Source: a virus. From it: a DNA stretch of 64,000 nt. The number at the start of each line of letters is the position of its first letter. Position 1 is the first letter of the stretch. Made by a program: the position numbers and the translations under genes. Shown here piece after piece: positions 7,065 through 14,370 of this stretch. Location of the stretch: positions 1 through 64,000 of the IMG/VR virus record IMGVR_UViG_3300009788_000005; one strand, written 5' to 3'. Under the pieces are notes generated by a model that saw only the letters and a list, made by a program, of their open reading frames with translations, made no database searches and had not been told where the DNA came from.

Positions 7065-7511
7065 CTACCAAAGATCCGATAATAACCAATACCCTACCTC
7101 ACACTCGTCCTCAGGTATATTAAACTCTTTAATAAATTCCTCTAACTCTTCCCTACAATCCTTAGCTTTAATTATCTCATCCAGGTCTAATAGCATAGGA
7201 TCATTCCAATCACCATCAGCTAATACTCTTCCCCGCATAGTAACAACTATATCAGGCTCCTCATCACCTCCACCACTAGCCTGCTCATAGGGACAAGGGT
7301 TATCTTCATTCCACTTACCTACCTTATCAAAGTACTCTGATTCATCATCATCTCCCTTACCCTCTATAAGCTCCCCCTCTACATAAGGACTCTCAATATC
7401 CATACCGTGTTTCTCCTGCCACCACTCCTCAAGATTATCCCCTTCCCAAGGAAGATACTCAGCATCAACTTTTATTCCATATACAAAAACACTTCTCGGA
7501 TCATGTCCCAT
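7065..7511 (-). CDS. hypothetical acidic protein
   Basis: 148 residues, very acidic (EGDNLEEWWQEKHG, GDDDESEYFDK, ASGGGDEEPD). Such composition can reflect DNA mimicry, but nothing else supports that and it is only a possibility. Palindrome copy 7 lies 28 nt upstream of the ATG, the same spacing as at the capsid and protease genes. First gene of the 7511-6024 run. Confidence 0.55.
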   Translation of the reverse strand: MGHDPRSVFVYGIKVDAEYLPWEGDNLEEWWQEKHGMDIESPYVEGELIEGKGDDDESEYFDKVGKWNEDNPCPYEQASGGGDEEPDIVVTMRGRVLADGDWNDPMLLDLDEIIKAKDCREELEEFIKEFNIPEDECEVGYWLLSDLW

Positions 7512-7539
7512 AATCTTATATTTTTATTTATTCCTAGAC

Positions 7540-7554
7540 TGTAAAATTTTTACA
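7540..7554 (-). repeat. palindrome copy 7, start-proximal (28 nt)
   Basis: Twenty-eight nucleotides upstream of the ATG at 7511 and overlapping the terminal TAA of the shifted frame at 7550. Confidence 0.9.
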
Positions 7555-7854
7555 TGCCCTCTAAATGATCCTTAGCCTTACTATCCGGAGGTAATACTCC
7601 AGTAGCCTTATGTAATCTCTCTACATTTCTTATCAACCTATCATTACAAGATTTGCAGTAATCTACACGGCTAATATACCTCTTATCCTTAACTTATGTG
7701 GGTACGCTGCACAACACTTATACTCAACTTCCTTACTACCATGAGTATTACTAAGAGACCAAGTAGGAAGACGTACACTCCCTATAAAGATTACATACTT
7801 TCCATCTGTTATATAACTGTACTTCTTAAAGTAATCTTTCTTCTTAATACGCAT
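7550..7854 (-). pseudogene. zinc-finger protein interrupted by a frameshift
   Basis: From the ATG at 7854, 63 residues (MRIKKKDYFKKY... YKCCAAYPHK... ILAV) end at 7663. A -1 shift near 7697 leads into a second open frame (KDKRYISRVDYCKSCNDRL... LEGM) that ends at TAA 7550. Together they give about 100 residues with CCxxxxxH followed by CxxC, the usual arrangement of small phage zinc-finger proteins, whereas neither half is complete alone. A -7 box (TATATTTG) lies 3 nt before the ATG. A mutation, a sequencing error and recoding are all possible. Confidence 0.5.
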
Positions 7855-7857
7855 ATA

Positions 7858-7865
7858 CAAATATA
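7858..7865 (-). promoter_or_regulatory. -7 box 3 nt before the ATG at 7854
   Basis: The minus strand reads TATATTTG-TAT-ATG. The three-base spacing would put the transcript start at the A of the start codon. Confidence 0.5.
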
Positions 7866-7888
7866 CTCAGTATAGATAACAAAAGATA

Positions 7889-7916
7889 AGCCCCTACTTA
7901 TTGCTAGGTAGGGGCT
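7889..7916 (-). terminator. hairpin, terminator or leader structure
   Basis: AGCCCCTAC (7889-7897) pairs with GTAGGGGCT (7908-7916), 10-nt loop. On the minus strand it is followed by TATCTTTTGTT. It could end gene 7949-8206, but a promoter-like element (7922-7941) lies between that gene and the hairpin, so it may instead be the first feature of a new transcript. Confidence 0.6.
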
Positions 7917-7921
7917 ACATT

Positions 7922-7941
7922 CAAAGATAAGGTAAAGTTAT
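7922..7941 (-). promoter_or_regulatory. phage-type promoter directly before a hairpin
   Basis: The minus strand reads ATAACTTTACCTTATCTTTG, matching the extended element. The predicted transcript would begin with the hairpin at 7889-7916 and run toward gene 7663-7854. There is no palindrome upstream of this copy. Confidence 0.55.
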
Positions 7942-7948
7942 TTTTATG

Positions 7949-8206
7949 CTAACTCTTATATCTTATGGTGTACTGATTAGCCTGTCTGATAAGATCCTGT
8001 CTTTCGTCCTCTTCTCTCATAGATAAGTATCCTGCATTAGCAGTCAATACTATAAGTCTATCCACTATAGTCTTATAGTCCTGGTCAGTAGTATAGTGAG
8101 TGGCTATCTCTCTGACAGTCTGATGATCGTTACACTCCTCGTGCTGCTCACATATCTTAATATCTACCGGGCTAGTAATTGTAATTATTTGTTCTTCAGT
8201 TTTCAT
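7949..8206 (-). CDS. hypothetical protein
   Basis: 85 residues from the ATG at 8206, which follows a short leader from the promoter at 8230-8249; the longer frame to 8260 would include the promoter itself. Acidic N-terminus (TEEQIITITSPVDIKICEQ), then helices. Not recognised. Confidence 0.6.
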   Translation of the reverse strand: MKTEEQIITITSPVDIKICEQHEECNDHQTVREIATHYTTDQDYKTIVDRLIVLTANAGYLSMREEDERQDLIRQANQYTIRYKS

Positions 8207-8229
8207 AATCTTTCTTCGTTTGGTATACC

Positions 8230-8249
8230 CAAAGATAAGGTAATGTTTT
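8230..8249 (-). promoter_or_regulatory. phage-type promoter of gene 7949-8206
   Basis: The minus strand reads AAAACATTACCTTATCTTTG. Palindrome copy 8 is centred 61.5 bp upstream of the -7 box centre, the largest distance among the promoter-linked copies. Confidence 0.75.
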
Positions 8250-8287
8250 GATATAACCAAACTGAAAAGAAAATACTTTAATAAAAG

Positions 8288-8302
8288 TGTAAAATTTTTA
8301 CA
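8288..8302 (-). repeat. palindrome copy 8, promoter-distal
   Basis: Lies between the stop of the zinc-ribbon gene (8305) and the promoter of gene 7949-8206. Confidence 0.9.
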
Positions 8303-8304
8303 GT

Positions 8305-8472
8305 CTATCCCTTATCCTCATATCCTGTAGATTTAATCTCTGCCGGAGTAGTCCACATGTTACCACAATTATTACAGGACCAGGTACCTAAACCCATGTA
8401 GACAAATGTACCTCCCTGAACTCCCTTAATGCCACAATCATTACACTGCCTAATAACTATTCTAAGGATCAT
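8305..8472 (-). CDS. zinc-ribbon small protein
   Basis: An ATG at 8472 opens a 55-residue frame ending in TAG at 8305-8307. It contains CNDCG near residue 10 and CNNCG near residue 33, a classical zinc ribbon, with a Gly/aromatic turn between (GGTFVYMGLGTWS). Palindrome copy 9 lies 8 nt upstream of the ATG, the usual placement. Such ribbons occur in phage transcription or nucleic-acid-binding proteins, but the function is unknown. Confidence 0.75.
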   Translation of the reverse strand: MILRIVIRQCNDCGIKGVQGGTFVYMGLGTWSCNNCGNMWTTPAEIKSTGYEDKG

Positions 8473-8480
8473 ATCTAACC

Positions 8481-8495
8481 TGTAAAATTTTTACA
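8481..8495 (-). repeat. palindrome copy 9, start-proximal
   Basis: Eight nucleotides upstream of the ATG at 8472, overlapping the last codons of gene 8491-8709. Coding-side flank is GAGGGTG. Confidence 0.9.
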
Positions 8496-8709
8496 CCCTC
8501 CCCTTAGAACCTCCCTTAACACCCTTCATTAATTCAGCCTGCCTAATAACCTCTTCCCTCCTATCTAGCTCATCCTCAATTAATTTCTGATTCCATAAAG
8601 CCCTATGCCAATCAACCATACTAGTAGTTAATTTAAGAATTCTCTCATACCTATGATATAGGGTATGTAACATTATCTCACTATACTCCTCTATAGGTAT
8701 ATTACTCAT
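8491..8709 (-). CDS. hypothetical protein
   Basis: 72 residues, helical, with basic C-terminus (MKGVKGGSKGRV). Not recognised. Its ATG overlaps the stop of gene 8706-8966 (ATGA), and its own last codons are part of palindrome copy 9. Confidence 0.55.
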   Translation of the reverse strand: MSNIPIEEYSEIMLHTLYHRYERILKLTTSMVDWHRALWNQKLIEDELDRREEVIRQAELMKGVKGGSKGRV

Positions 8710-8966
8710 ACTATGGGCTCCTCATAATAGTATACTACAGAACTATACCCTTCTGCTACTATCTCTCCGTTATCTACAAATTTCATAAATCCGGGTAATA
8801 GATACATTATAACCTCTACGTTATCCCTATCTATACATATCTCCTCCAAAACTACTATAGGCTCCTGCTCAACCCCTATAAGCCACTGTCTTTGAGGTAA
8901 GCCTACTAATCTAAATTTCTTATCTCCTATACTAAGTACTTTACCTAACAAATCTTCAATAATCAT
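8706..8966 (-). CDS. hypothetical protein
   Basis: 86 residues, predicted beta-rich (KFRLVGLPQRQWLIGVEQ, VVYYYEEPIV). Coupled by ATGA overlaps to both the upstream triple-HTH gene and the downstream gene. Not recognised. Confidence 0.55.
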   Translation of the reverse strand: MIIEDLLGKVLSIGDKKFRLVGLPQRQWLIGVEQEPIVVLEEICIDRDNVEVIMYLLPGFMKFVDNGEIVAEGYSSVVYYYEEPIV

Positions 8967-10246
8967 ATCTTAAAATCCTCTTCTTTAGTTTCCTTACCCT
9001 TGCTTTTCTTAATAGTCTTCTTACCTGTAGGAAGATCATCATCCCGGATAATATCCTCTATCTCCTCCATCACTTCCGACTCCCCTACATCTAAGTCTCC
9101 TAATATACTACTTCTAAACTTATTTCTCTTAGCCCTAAGTTTCTTAATCTTCTTAGTATCCTTCTTCTCTACCTCCTCTACCTTCTGGGCATCTGTAGTA
9201 TGTAGGTGTAAATGTTTACCCTCTATCTGTACTGTATCAGTAGGAGCAGTCCCAGTTAACTTATCCACATACTGCAAGGTAGGTAAGTCTACCTCTAACT
9301 TATCTATCTCTAGTCTCTGCTTATGTATATCGATTGCTATAGGTGTTTTGCTTATCATATTACCTTCCTCATCATACTCAATCTCAAAAGCTATACGCTG
9401 ATCTATAGACTCTACCTGCTTATGCGTTGTACGCTGCTGCATACGGTACTTAAGAGCTTGCCTACTCAATTCCATCAACTCATGTATGTCATTTATACGA
9501 GCTAATCTAATCATCTCTACACGCTTTATTTTCACCTCTTCCCACATACTCTCTAACCTATCATAAAAAGTAGATAAGGCATAGTAAAAGCTTCCCTCTG
9601 CTATACCTACCTTAAAACAGCAATTAGCTAATGTTAAAAATCCTGTCTCATGGCGATATAATTGCTCACCCTGTAAGCTAACTACTGTAGGTATCTTAAC
9701 CGTAGTATACTCAGTATAATACTTACATACCCTAGCAAATGATCTTATTATATTACGTTCTGATTCCTGACTACGAGGCTTACGCTCAAATTCTTTATTT
9801 ATAGCCTTAGCCATAATACCGCATACATCCCACTCACTCTCTAATCCTAAGCTCTCCACCCAATTATAAAAAGATTCTTTAGGTATTTTCTGATCCTTAC
9901 ATAGATCAACTAAAGTTTTATCAGTGTAGGCGTATCCATCCATTATATCAGTAACCTTCTGTCTTTTAGTAGCCTCTGAATACCTCTTAGTTCTTTTGTT
10001 TATTTTCTTAGCTGACGGTGCCTGCCTAGTTAACTTCTCATATACCTTCTCATACTTCTCTTTAATCTTCTCAAACCCATCCCTCTTTAACCAAAAATTA
10101 AATTGTCTCTGACTGATACCATTAAGGTCTATAATATCTTTCAGAGACTTATCAGGATGTTTAGGTATGTCTGCACATATCTTTAGGCATATAGCCTTTC
10201 TCTCTACATCACTTGAAAATTTATGCGTTCGTTTTTTCTTATCCAT
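8963..10246 (-). CDS. triple helix-turn-helix protein, small-terminase-like
   Basis: 427 residues. Three related HTH units are visible: SLKDIIDLNGISQRQFNFWL near residue 35, TLVDLCKDQKIPKESFYNWV near 110 and TLANCCFKVGIAEGSFYYAL near 205. Each has the pattern 'L..(C)..xxIxxxSFYxWL' of phage small terminase subunits. A C-terminal segment (HKQRLEIDKLEVDLPTLQYV) resembles the oligomerisation region of such subunits, then comes a Lys/Glu-rich tail. Against this, it is larger than most small terminases and no large terminase is adjacent, so it could instead be a transcriptional regulator. Palindrome copy 10 is 7 nt upstream. Confidence 0.55.
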   Translation of the reverse strand: MDKKKRTHKFSSDVERKAICLKICADIPKHPDKSLKDIIDLNGISQRQFNFWLKRDGFEKIKEKYEKVYEKLTRQAPSAKKINKRTKRYSEATKRQKVTDIMDGYAYTDKTLVDLCKDQKIPKESFYNWVESLGLESEWDVCGIMAKAINKEFERKPRSQESERNIIRSFARVCKYYTEYTTVKIPTVVSLQGEQLYRHETGFLTLANCCFKVGIAEGSFYYALSTFYDRLESMWEEVKIKRVEMIRLARINDIHELMELSRQALKYRMQQRTTHKQVESIDQRIAFEIEYDEEGNMISKTPIAIDIHKQRLEIDKLEVDLPTLQYVDKLTGTAPTDTVQIEGKHLHLHTTDAQKVEEVEKKDTKKIKKLRAKRNKFRSSILGDLDVGESEVMEEIEDIIRDDDLPTGKKTIKKSKGKETKEEDFKI

Positions 10247-10253
10247 TTACACC

Positions 10254-10268
10254 TGTAAAAATTTTACA
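10254..10268 (-). repeat. palindrome copy 10, start-proximal
   Basis: Seven nucleotides upstream of the ATG at 10246 of the triple-HTH gene. Confidence 0.9.
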
Positions 10269-10271
10269 CTT

Positions 10272-10484
10272 TTACTTCAATAAAGGATTAACCGTATCCT
10301 TTGCCCTACTCTTATTATAGACTATCAACCTTTCTATACAAGTAGGACCAATTACCTTAGATCCATCCGTAGTGGACTTGCGCATAACACACCACTTACA
10401 CGGATGTAAATTATGCGCACCGCACAATACTGTTAATGATCTACCCCTATAATGTATTACCTGCAATAATTTATGTACAGCCAT
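10272..10484 (-). CDS. small Cys/His protein
   Basis: 70 residues with a likely metal-binding cluster C-x2-H-x3-H-x-C-x2-C (VLCGAHNLHPCKWCVM) around residues 20-34 and a further Cys near residue 50. Basic overall. Function unknown. Overlaps the C-terminus of gene 10471-10761 by 14 nt. Confidence 0.6.
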   Translation of the reverse strand: MAVHKLLQVIHYRGRSLTVLCGAHNLHPCKWCVMRKSTTDGSKVIGPTCIERLIVYNKSRAKDTVNPLLK

Positions 10485-10761
10485 ATCTTTTACCTTTTAT
10501 AGGTCTAACTTTTATCGGCTCAATAGTAAATTTATCAGTTAACATACTAGTAGTAATACCCATATTATTATCCTGCCTAAATCTAAGCTCACTTTCTAAA
10601 CTACCCGATATATTGACTATCATTCTTTCTCTTTCCTTCAGCAAACGATCTACCTCTCTTTTCGCTCCCCCTTCATCTACCCAACTACTGTTATTCATAT
10701 AGATCTCTTTCAAGCCCGTAAGGCAATTAATATACGTTATCCTGTAGTAAATCTTAGACAT
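10471..10761 (-). CDS. hypothetical protein
   Basis: 96 residues, with an Arg/Lys-rich helix (GGAKREVDRLLKERERM) in the middle. Not recognised. ATG shares one nucleotide with the upstream stop (TAATG), indicating coupling. Confidence 0.55.
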   Translation of the reverse strand: MSKIYYRITYINCLTGLKEIYMNNSSWVDEGGAKREVDRLLKERERMIVNISGSLESELRFRQDNNMGITTSMLTDKFTIEPIKVRPIKGKRYGCT

Positions 10762-11186
10762 TAGTTTATATCTTCTATCGAAGGGTACAAAATAACATGA
10801 TGATTTAACAACTTCTTAATTACTGAAATTCTCATATCTCTGCATGCATCCTCTGTATGTTGTTTAGCCCCTAAAGAATAATACTTACCTTCCACCTTAA
10901 CTACTATTCTAACATCCTCTATATCATTTATATCAACCTCCTTAGATAACTGGACTACCACATCTTGAAAAGGTATCCCCTGGATACGGGCATCTATTAT
11001 TACACGTAACATTATATTAGTAGCACCCGGAGTATCTATCCAAGCTCTATACTCCTGCTCAGTCATCCCCAAAAAATCCCACAACTCAATACCTCCCGGA
11101 TGAGATTCATGCCACATATCTACATACTCCTCAATATCTTTATGTGATACCCTGCCTGCTACACACTCATCTATAAATTTACCCAT
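10761..11186 (-). CDS. hypothetical protein
   Basis: 141 residues; the first part (EEYVDMWHESHPGGIELWDF, LGMTEQEYRAWI) resembles small phage proteins with a 'LGMTxxEYxxW' HTH-like helix pair found next to acidic regulatory proteins. Likely a DNA- or protein-binding protein, but this is a guess from pattern. Overlaps gene 11179-11472 by 8 nt. Confidence 0.5.
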   Translation of the reverse strand: MGKFIDECVAGRVSHKDIEEYVDMWHESHPGGIELWDFLGMTEQEYRAWIDTPGATNIMLRVIIDARIQGIPFQDVVVQLSKEVDINDIEDVRIVVKVEGKYYSLGAKQHTEDACRDMRISVIKKLLNHHVILYPSIEDIN

Positions 11187-11472
11187 TTCGTAATACCATT
11201 AAACAATTACTTATTGAATTAATATTATACAATTTCCACACACTACTATAAGTCCTCCTACACTTTAGCACCCTACACTCTACCTCATTCCCCTCCTTAT
11301 CCATCAACATACCCCATATTTTAGCCGGATTAGCTTGTAGGGTCTTAGCCACACCTCTAACTGATCCTCTCCCGCCCCTTACTACCAATATCCTACGAAC
11401 GTCCTCCCAGGAGGATCTTTTAAATTTTACTAAAGGTGTGAGGTAGGTAGTAAAAGGTATCTGCTGTTGCAT
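11179..11472 (-). CDS. hypothetical basic protein
   Basis: 97 residues, basic. The sequence around residue 25-55 (ILVVRGGRGSVRGVAKTL, NPAKIWGMLMDKEG) looks like a HTH pattern with Arg-rich first helix, so nucleic-acid binding is plausible. Not assigned to a family. Confidence 0.5.
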   Translation of the reverse strand: MQQQIPFTTYLTPLVKFKRSSWEDVRRILVVRGGRGSVRGVAKTLQANPAKIWGMLMDKEGNEVECRVLKCRRTYSSVWKLYNINSISNCLMVLRNG

Positions 11473-11475
11473 AAC

Positions 11476-11679
11476 TTACTTTTGCCTCCTAAAAGTTACA
11501 ACTACATCCTGCTTATCCATAGGGCACCACTCAGGTCTACTACCCAAACCTGTAACCACATAATCAGATATTATATTATTATATAGACCCATTAAACATG
11601 AATACTTAACCTTTTCATATCCATAATTATAAGCTAAAGCACAATCACTACAACCCTTTACCTCTATAACTTTTCCCAT
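11476..11679 (-). CDS. small CxxC...PEWCP protein, copy B
   Basis: 67 residues. Cys pattern GCSDCAL near residue 9, a third Cys (YSCLMG) near 28 and the C-terminal signature SRPEWCPMDK. The same pattern occurs in the C-terminal half of the neighbouring 148-residue protein, so the two are tandem paralogues. Small phage proteins with CxxC...PxWCPL patterns are common and uncharacterised; a bound zinc is likely. Confidence 0.65.
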   Translation of the reverse strand: MGKVIEVKGCSDCALAYNYGYEKVKYSCLMGLYNNIISDYVVTGLGSRPEWCPMDKQDVVVTFRRQK

Positions 11680-11684
11680 AATAT

Positions 11685-12131
11685 CTACCTCCTTAAAGTT
11701 ACATCACCCCTATTCAAAGGACACCACTCAGGACTAATATTTACTCCTTCTGCTGTATCCTTAAAAATAATTCTACCATCACCCTTACCCTCACATCTAT
11801 ATATTATTATTTGATTAGTATTATTACTTTTATGTCTTAAAGGACAACCATTACACCCAGGCACTTCCCATACTACGGGCTTTACACGCTCCCTCCATAT
11901 AAAAGCATCATCTGTAGGTCTATCCTCAGTATCCAAAATTATAACTAGTGTAGGTAGTAAGCATATATATAGCAACCTCTCCGATCTATCAATATAACAA
12001 CCTACCCACATATCCTTCTTTACCCATCTTAACCTAATCCTTCTACCTATAGTACAGGCTATCAATACAACTACTACAAATAATATCGATAAGAGTAATA
12101 AAATTTTACCTACTACTGATACAACGTCCAT
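11685..12131 (-). CDS. membrane protein with CxxC...PEWCP domain, copy A
   Basis: 148 residues from the ATG at 12131. An N-terminal transmembrane helix (about residues 5-28, ILLLLSILFVVVVLIAC), a second weaker hydrophobic stretch near residue 55, then a domain with GCNGCPL, a YRCEGKG Cys and ISPEWCPLNRGDVTLRR. It shares its last 60 residues' pattern with gene 11476-11679. A membrane-anchored version of the small metal-binding domain. Confidence 0.65.
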   Translation of the reverse strand: MDVVSVVGKILLLLSILFVVVVLIACTIGRRIRLRWVKKDMWVGCYIDRSERLLYICLLPTLVIILDTEDRPTDDAFIWRERVKPVVWEVPGCNGCPLRHKSNNTNQIIIYRCEGKGDGRIIFKDTAEGVNISPEWCPLNRGDVTLRR

Positions 12132-12151
12132 AACTAATAACTTAAATATCC

Positions 12152-12382
12152 CTAATTCATAAAACAATCAGTACACACCCTATCTCCATCATCATCTACA
12201 GCATACATAATATCACACCACCAACTGCATGTATCACACTTAAATACTTCCTCATCCAAAGCATCATTATCCTGATCAGTCATATCCTCTAATGATAATC
12301 CTTGAACCTCTAACCCCTGCTCAAGAGTCTTACTGCTACCCCTAAGATTATGTACTAGTTTGTCTATATCTACTACTCCCAT
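12152..12382 (-). CDS. small zinc-binding protein
   Basis: 76 residues, acidic. The C-terminus has CDTCSWWC and VCTDCF, two Cys pairs about 20 residues apart, a treble-clef or ribbon-like arrangement. Co-directional with and 20 nt upstream of the membrane protein gene. Function unknown. Confidence 0.65.
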   Translation of the reverse strand: MGVVDIDKLVHNLRGSSKTLEQGLEVQGLSLEDMTDQDNDALDEEVFKCDTCSWWCDIMYAVDDDGDRVCTDCFMN

Positions 12383-12391
12383 AGTCTTAAT

Positions 12392-12682
12392 CTATAATGT
12401 ATAAAATACATATAAATGATAAACCTCATCCCCCATAAAATAGGTATCTACATATGTAGATACCTCATCACAAATATAAGGGGGTAATTCCTCACCTGTA
12501 CCGTATAATCTAAATACCATAGTTATGAGGGTACTATCTGTATTATACACTTCTCCCCATACAGCTAATGAATTACCTTGAATAGCCACCTTGATCAAAA
12601 TAGTACCTAAATGTACTTCTGCTATCCATTCTTTACCGTCAGTACTATCAGCCTTATATTTATGAACTACTCTTATTCCCAT
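12392..12682 (-). CDS. hypothetical protein
   Basis: 96 residues from the ATG at 12682; predicted beta-rich (HLGTILIKVAIQGNSLAVWG). Not recognised. The open frame upstream starts at a TTG (12694) next to palindrome copy 11, so the ATG is preferred. Confidence 0.55.
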   Translation of the reverse strand: MGIRVVHKYKADSTDGKEWIAEVHLGTILIKVAIQGNSLAVWGEVYNTDSTLITMVFRLYGTGEELPPYICDEVSTYVDTYFMGDEVYHLYVFYTL

Positions 12683-12695
12683 AATAAACCTCAAC

Positions 12696-12710
12696 TGTAA
12701 AATTTTTACA
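12696..12710 (-). repeat. palindrome copy 11, start-proximal
   Basis: Thirteen nucleotides upstream of the ATG at 12682. Confidence 0.9.
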
Positions 12711-12724
12711 CTCCATCATTATTC

Positions 12725-13258
12725 TTATTTATATACAATTTCACCATTATCAAAATCAAATAACTTTTTATCATCCGATACTTCACCACACAATTCCTTA
12801 CGAGTAGCAGGCCCATAATCTACATACTCCTTCCAAGAAACCCATCCCAACTTAGTCATAAATCCCCACTTACGCTTAGGCCAAAACATAATAACCAAAG
12901 TCTTAACCGGCTTTATTTGGTGCTGAGGTAGCTGTACTCTATGCAGGCACTTAGCAGATCTATAGACTATAGATCCTGTACTCCTAGTATATACTACCGG
13001 ATATACTACATCCTTCCTTTTCCTATATTCAAAATATTCCCCAGACATAACAAAGGATATGAAAGACCAAGGATGATCATGCAAACACCTATCCTTATCA
13101 CTTCGTAATATCCAATGTATACATATAGAAAATAGGGGAGTCTTAAGTATTGTAAGTCTTTTTAGATAAGGATCTCCATCTATATTTATAATCTCTCTAC
13201 CCCAAATACCCCACCTCTTATACCAAGGATTTTTATTTATAGTTTGGTCTTGTTTCAT
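12725..13258 (-). CDS. cupin-like protein with HDHPW motif
   Basis: 177 residues from the ATG at 13258. The block CLHDHPWSFISFVMSGEYFEY carries the HxHPW...GxYxE arrangement of a cupin metal site, and CLHRVQLP supplies the second cupin His. Such proteins recur in tailed phages; some cupins modify nucleotides or sugars, but the substrate here is unknown. The start is chosen because a TACCTTTA box precedes it by 3 nt; ATGs at 13309 and 13330 would add residues overlapping the upstream gene. Confidence 0.6.
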   Translation of the reverse strand: MKQDQTINKNPWYKRWGIWGREIINIDGDPYLKRLTILKTPLFSICIHWILRSDKDRCLHDHPWSFISFVMSGEYFEYRKRKDVVYPVVYTRSTGSIVYRSAKCLHRVQLPQHQIKPVKTLVIMFWPKRKWGFMTKLGWVSWKEYVDYGPATRKELCGEVSDDKKLFDFDNGEIVYK

Positions 13259-13261
13259 AGT

Positions 13262-13269
13262 TAAAGGTA
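13262..13269 (-). promoter_or_regulatory. -7-like box before the cupin start
   Basis: The minus strand reads TACCTTTA-ACT-ATG, the same spacing as at 2809-2816 and at the full-match leaderless genes. It lies within the open frame's upstream extension, so it could be coincidence. Confidence 0.35.
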
Positions 13270-13287
13270 CAAAAACTTTCCCTTTAA

Positions 13288-13539
13288 CTAAAACCCCGGT
13301 ACCCATATACCGGAATACAACCAACCCCATACTATTACTCCATCTTTCCTAGCTACTACTCTATTTTCAATATCTTCATTAGCAAACAAACAACATTCCT
13401 CAGCAGACCCCTCTAGCAATATGTGTAGCCTCCACCTGTTAACTACGTAAACAGGCTTATATCTGTCTACCCCCGCAATAGTTAATCCAACATCCTTAGC
13501 CTGCCTATCTAGTACATAATATTTATAAAAGGCAATCAA
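13288..13539 (-). CDS. hypothetical protein with TTG start
   Basis: 83 residues. No in-frame ATG exists before the middle of the protein and a stop lies directly upstream, so the start is probably the TTG at 13539, 2 nt after the upstream TAA. Contains GSAEECCLF and a C-terminal Trp-rich segment (VIVWGWLYSGIWVPGF). Not recognised. Confidence 0.5.
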   Translation of the reverse strand: MIAFYKYYVLDRQAKDVGLTIAGVDRYKPVYVVNRWRLHILLEGSAEECCLFANEDIENRVVARKDGVIVWGWLYSGIWVPGF

Positions 13540-13541
13540 TA

Positions 13542-13850
13542 TTATGTACTTAATTTACTTTTCCTACCCTCCTCAGCTACAAGATCCGTACCTAAACTAG
13601 GAGACTTCAACCAGGAAAATATAACAGTAGATTTATCTTTGGGTAAATTATTAATTACTGTTACGGGTATTGTACCTGCATACACAGCCTGATATAAACT
13701 AACCAAATCTACTCTACCTCCAGATGAAAGATCTTGTAACCAAAACTTAACCATATCCTTAGATACATATATCTGAGTAGGTAACCCATCCTTCTCTATC
13801 TTCTGTAAGAGCCTATCCCACTGCTCATCCTGTTTGCTTGTGTCTGTCAT
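13542..13850 (-). CDS. hypothetical protein
   Basis: 102 residues; helical N-terminus (DEQWDRLLQKIEKDG), then a hydrophobic core and basic C-terminus. Not recognised. Separated by 4 nt from gene 13855-14073. Confidence 0.5.
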   Translation of the reverse strand: MTDTSKQDEQWDRLLQKIEKDGLPTQIYVSKDMVKFWLQDLSSGGRVDLVSLYQAVYAGTIPVTVINNLPKDKSTVIFSWLKSPSLGTDLVAEEGRKSKLST

Positions 13851-13854
13851 AATA

Positions 13855-14073
13855 TTACCACTTAGATTTTATTCTAATCAATCCTGACATACTATCATAC
13901 CTATACTTTCTTCTTATTCTTTTTGATAGCTGGATTCTATCCATATAATAATTATTAGATTTCTTTAAAACCTGTCTCAATCTGCCCATTTTATCCAGAA
14001 TATCTTGTAGGGATATAAACGCTTCATCTGCTCCTCTTAACTCAATCTTATAAACTAGTTCAACCTTTGCCAT
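13855..14073 (-). CDS. hypothetical basic protein
   Basis: 72 residues, highly basic in the second half (LSKRIRRKYRYDSM). Probably nucleic-acid or membrane-surface binding by charge, but unassigned. First gene of a unit preceded by palindrome copy 12 at 3 nt. Confidence 0.5.
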   Translation of the reverse strand: MAKVELVYKIELRGADEAFISLQDILDKMGRLRQVLKKSNNYYMDRIQLSKRIRRKYRYDSMSGLIRIKSKW

Positions 14074-14076
14074 ACC

Positions 14077-14091
14077 TGTAAAAATTTTACA
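14077..14091 (-). repeat. palindrome copy 12, start-proximal
   Basis: Three nucleotides upstream of the ATG at 14073; coding-side flank AGGGGTG. Confidence 0.9.
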
Positions 14092-14094
14092 CCC

Positions 14095-14370
14095 CTACGT
14101 AAGGGGTATACCTTGATACTTACCCGAATTACTGGAAATCTGTTGAAGTATCATATCATACTCAGCCTGAGTAGCTACCCTAGTTACATCTACAGTAGCA
14201 TCATCAGCACAATAGATAATTCCATGCCTAATACCGGCAGTACCTAATATCAAATTGTACGTAAAAAAATGTTTATCCGGTTCCGGATTGGTTTCTACTA
14301 AGGCAGTAACCCCCTTGAATATACTACTATCAAAAGTAGATCCCTCTATTAATTTGAATACTTTAGGCAT
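14095..14370 (-). CDS. hypothetical protein
   Basis: 91 residues with N-terminal strands and a segment rich in small residues (NLILGTAGIRHGIIYCADDA). Not recognised. Overlaps the stop of the upstream gene 14363-14701 by 8 nt. Confidence 0.5.
   Translation of the reverse strand: MPKVFKLIEGSTFDSSIFKGVTALVETNPEPDKHFFTYNLILGTAGIRHGIIYCADDATVDVTRVATQAEYDMILQQISSNSGKYQGIPLT

Noticed and set aside
9000-9401. Plus-strand frames such as 9000-9401, 33138-33620, 43216-43527 and 47861-48175.
   Set aside because: Each is the mirror of a well-supported minus-strand gene and is low-complexity (Ser/Leu/Ile-rich) in translation.
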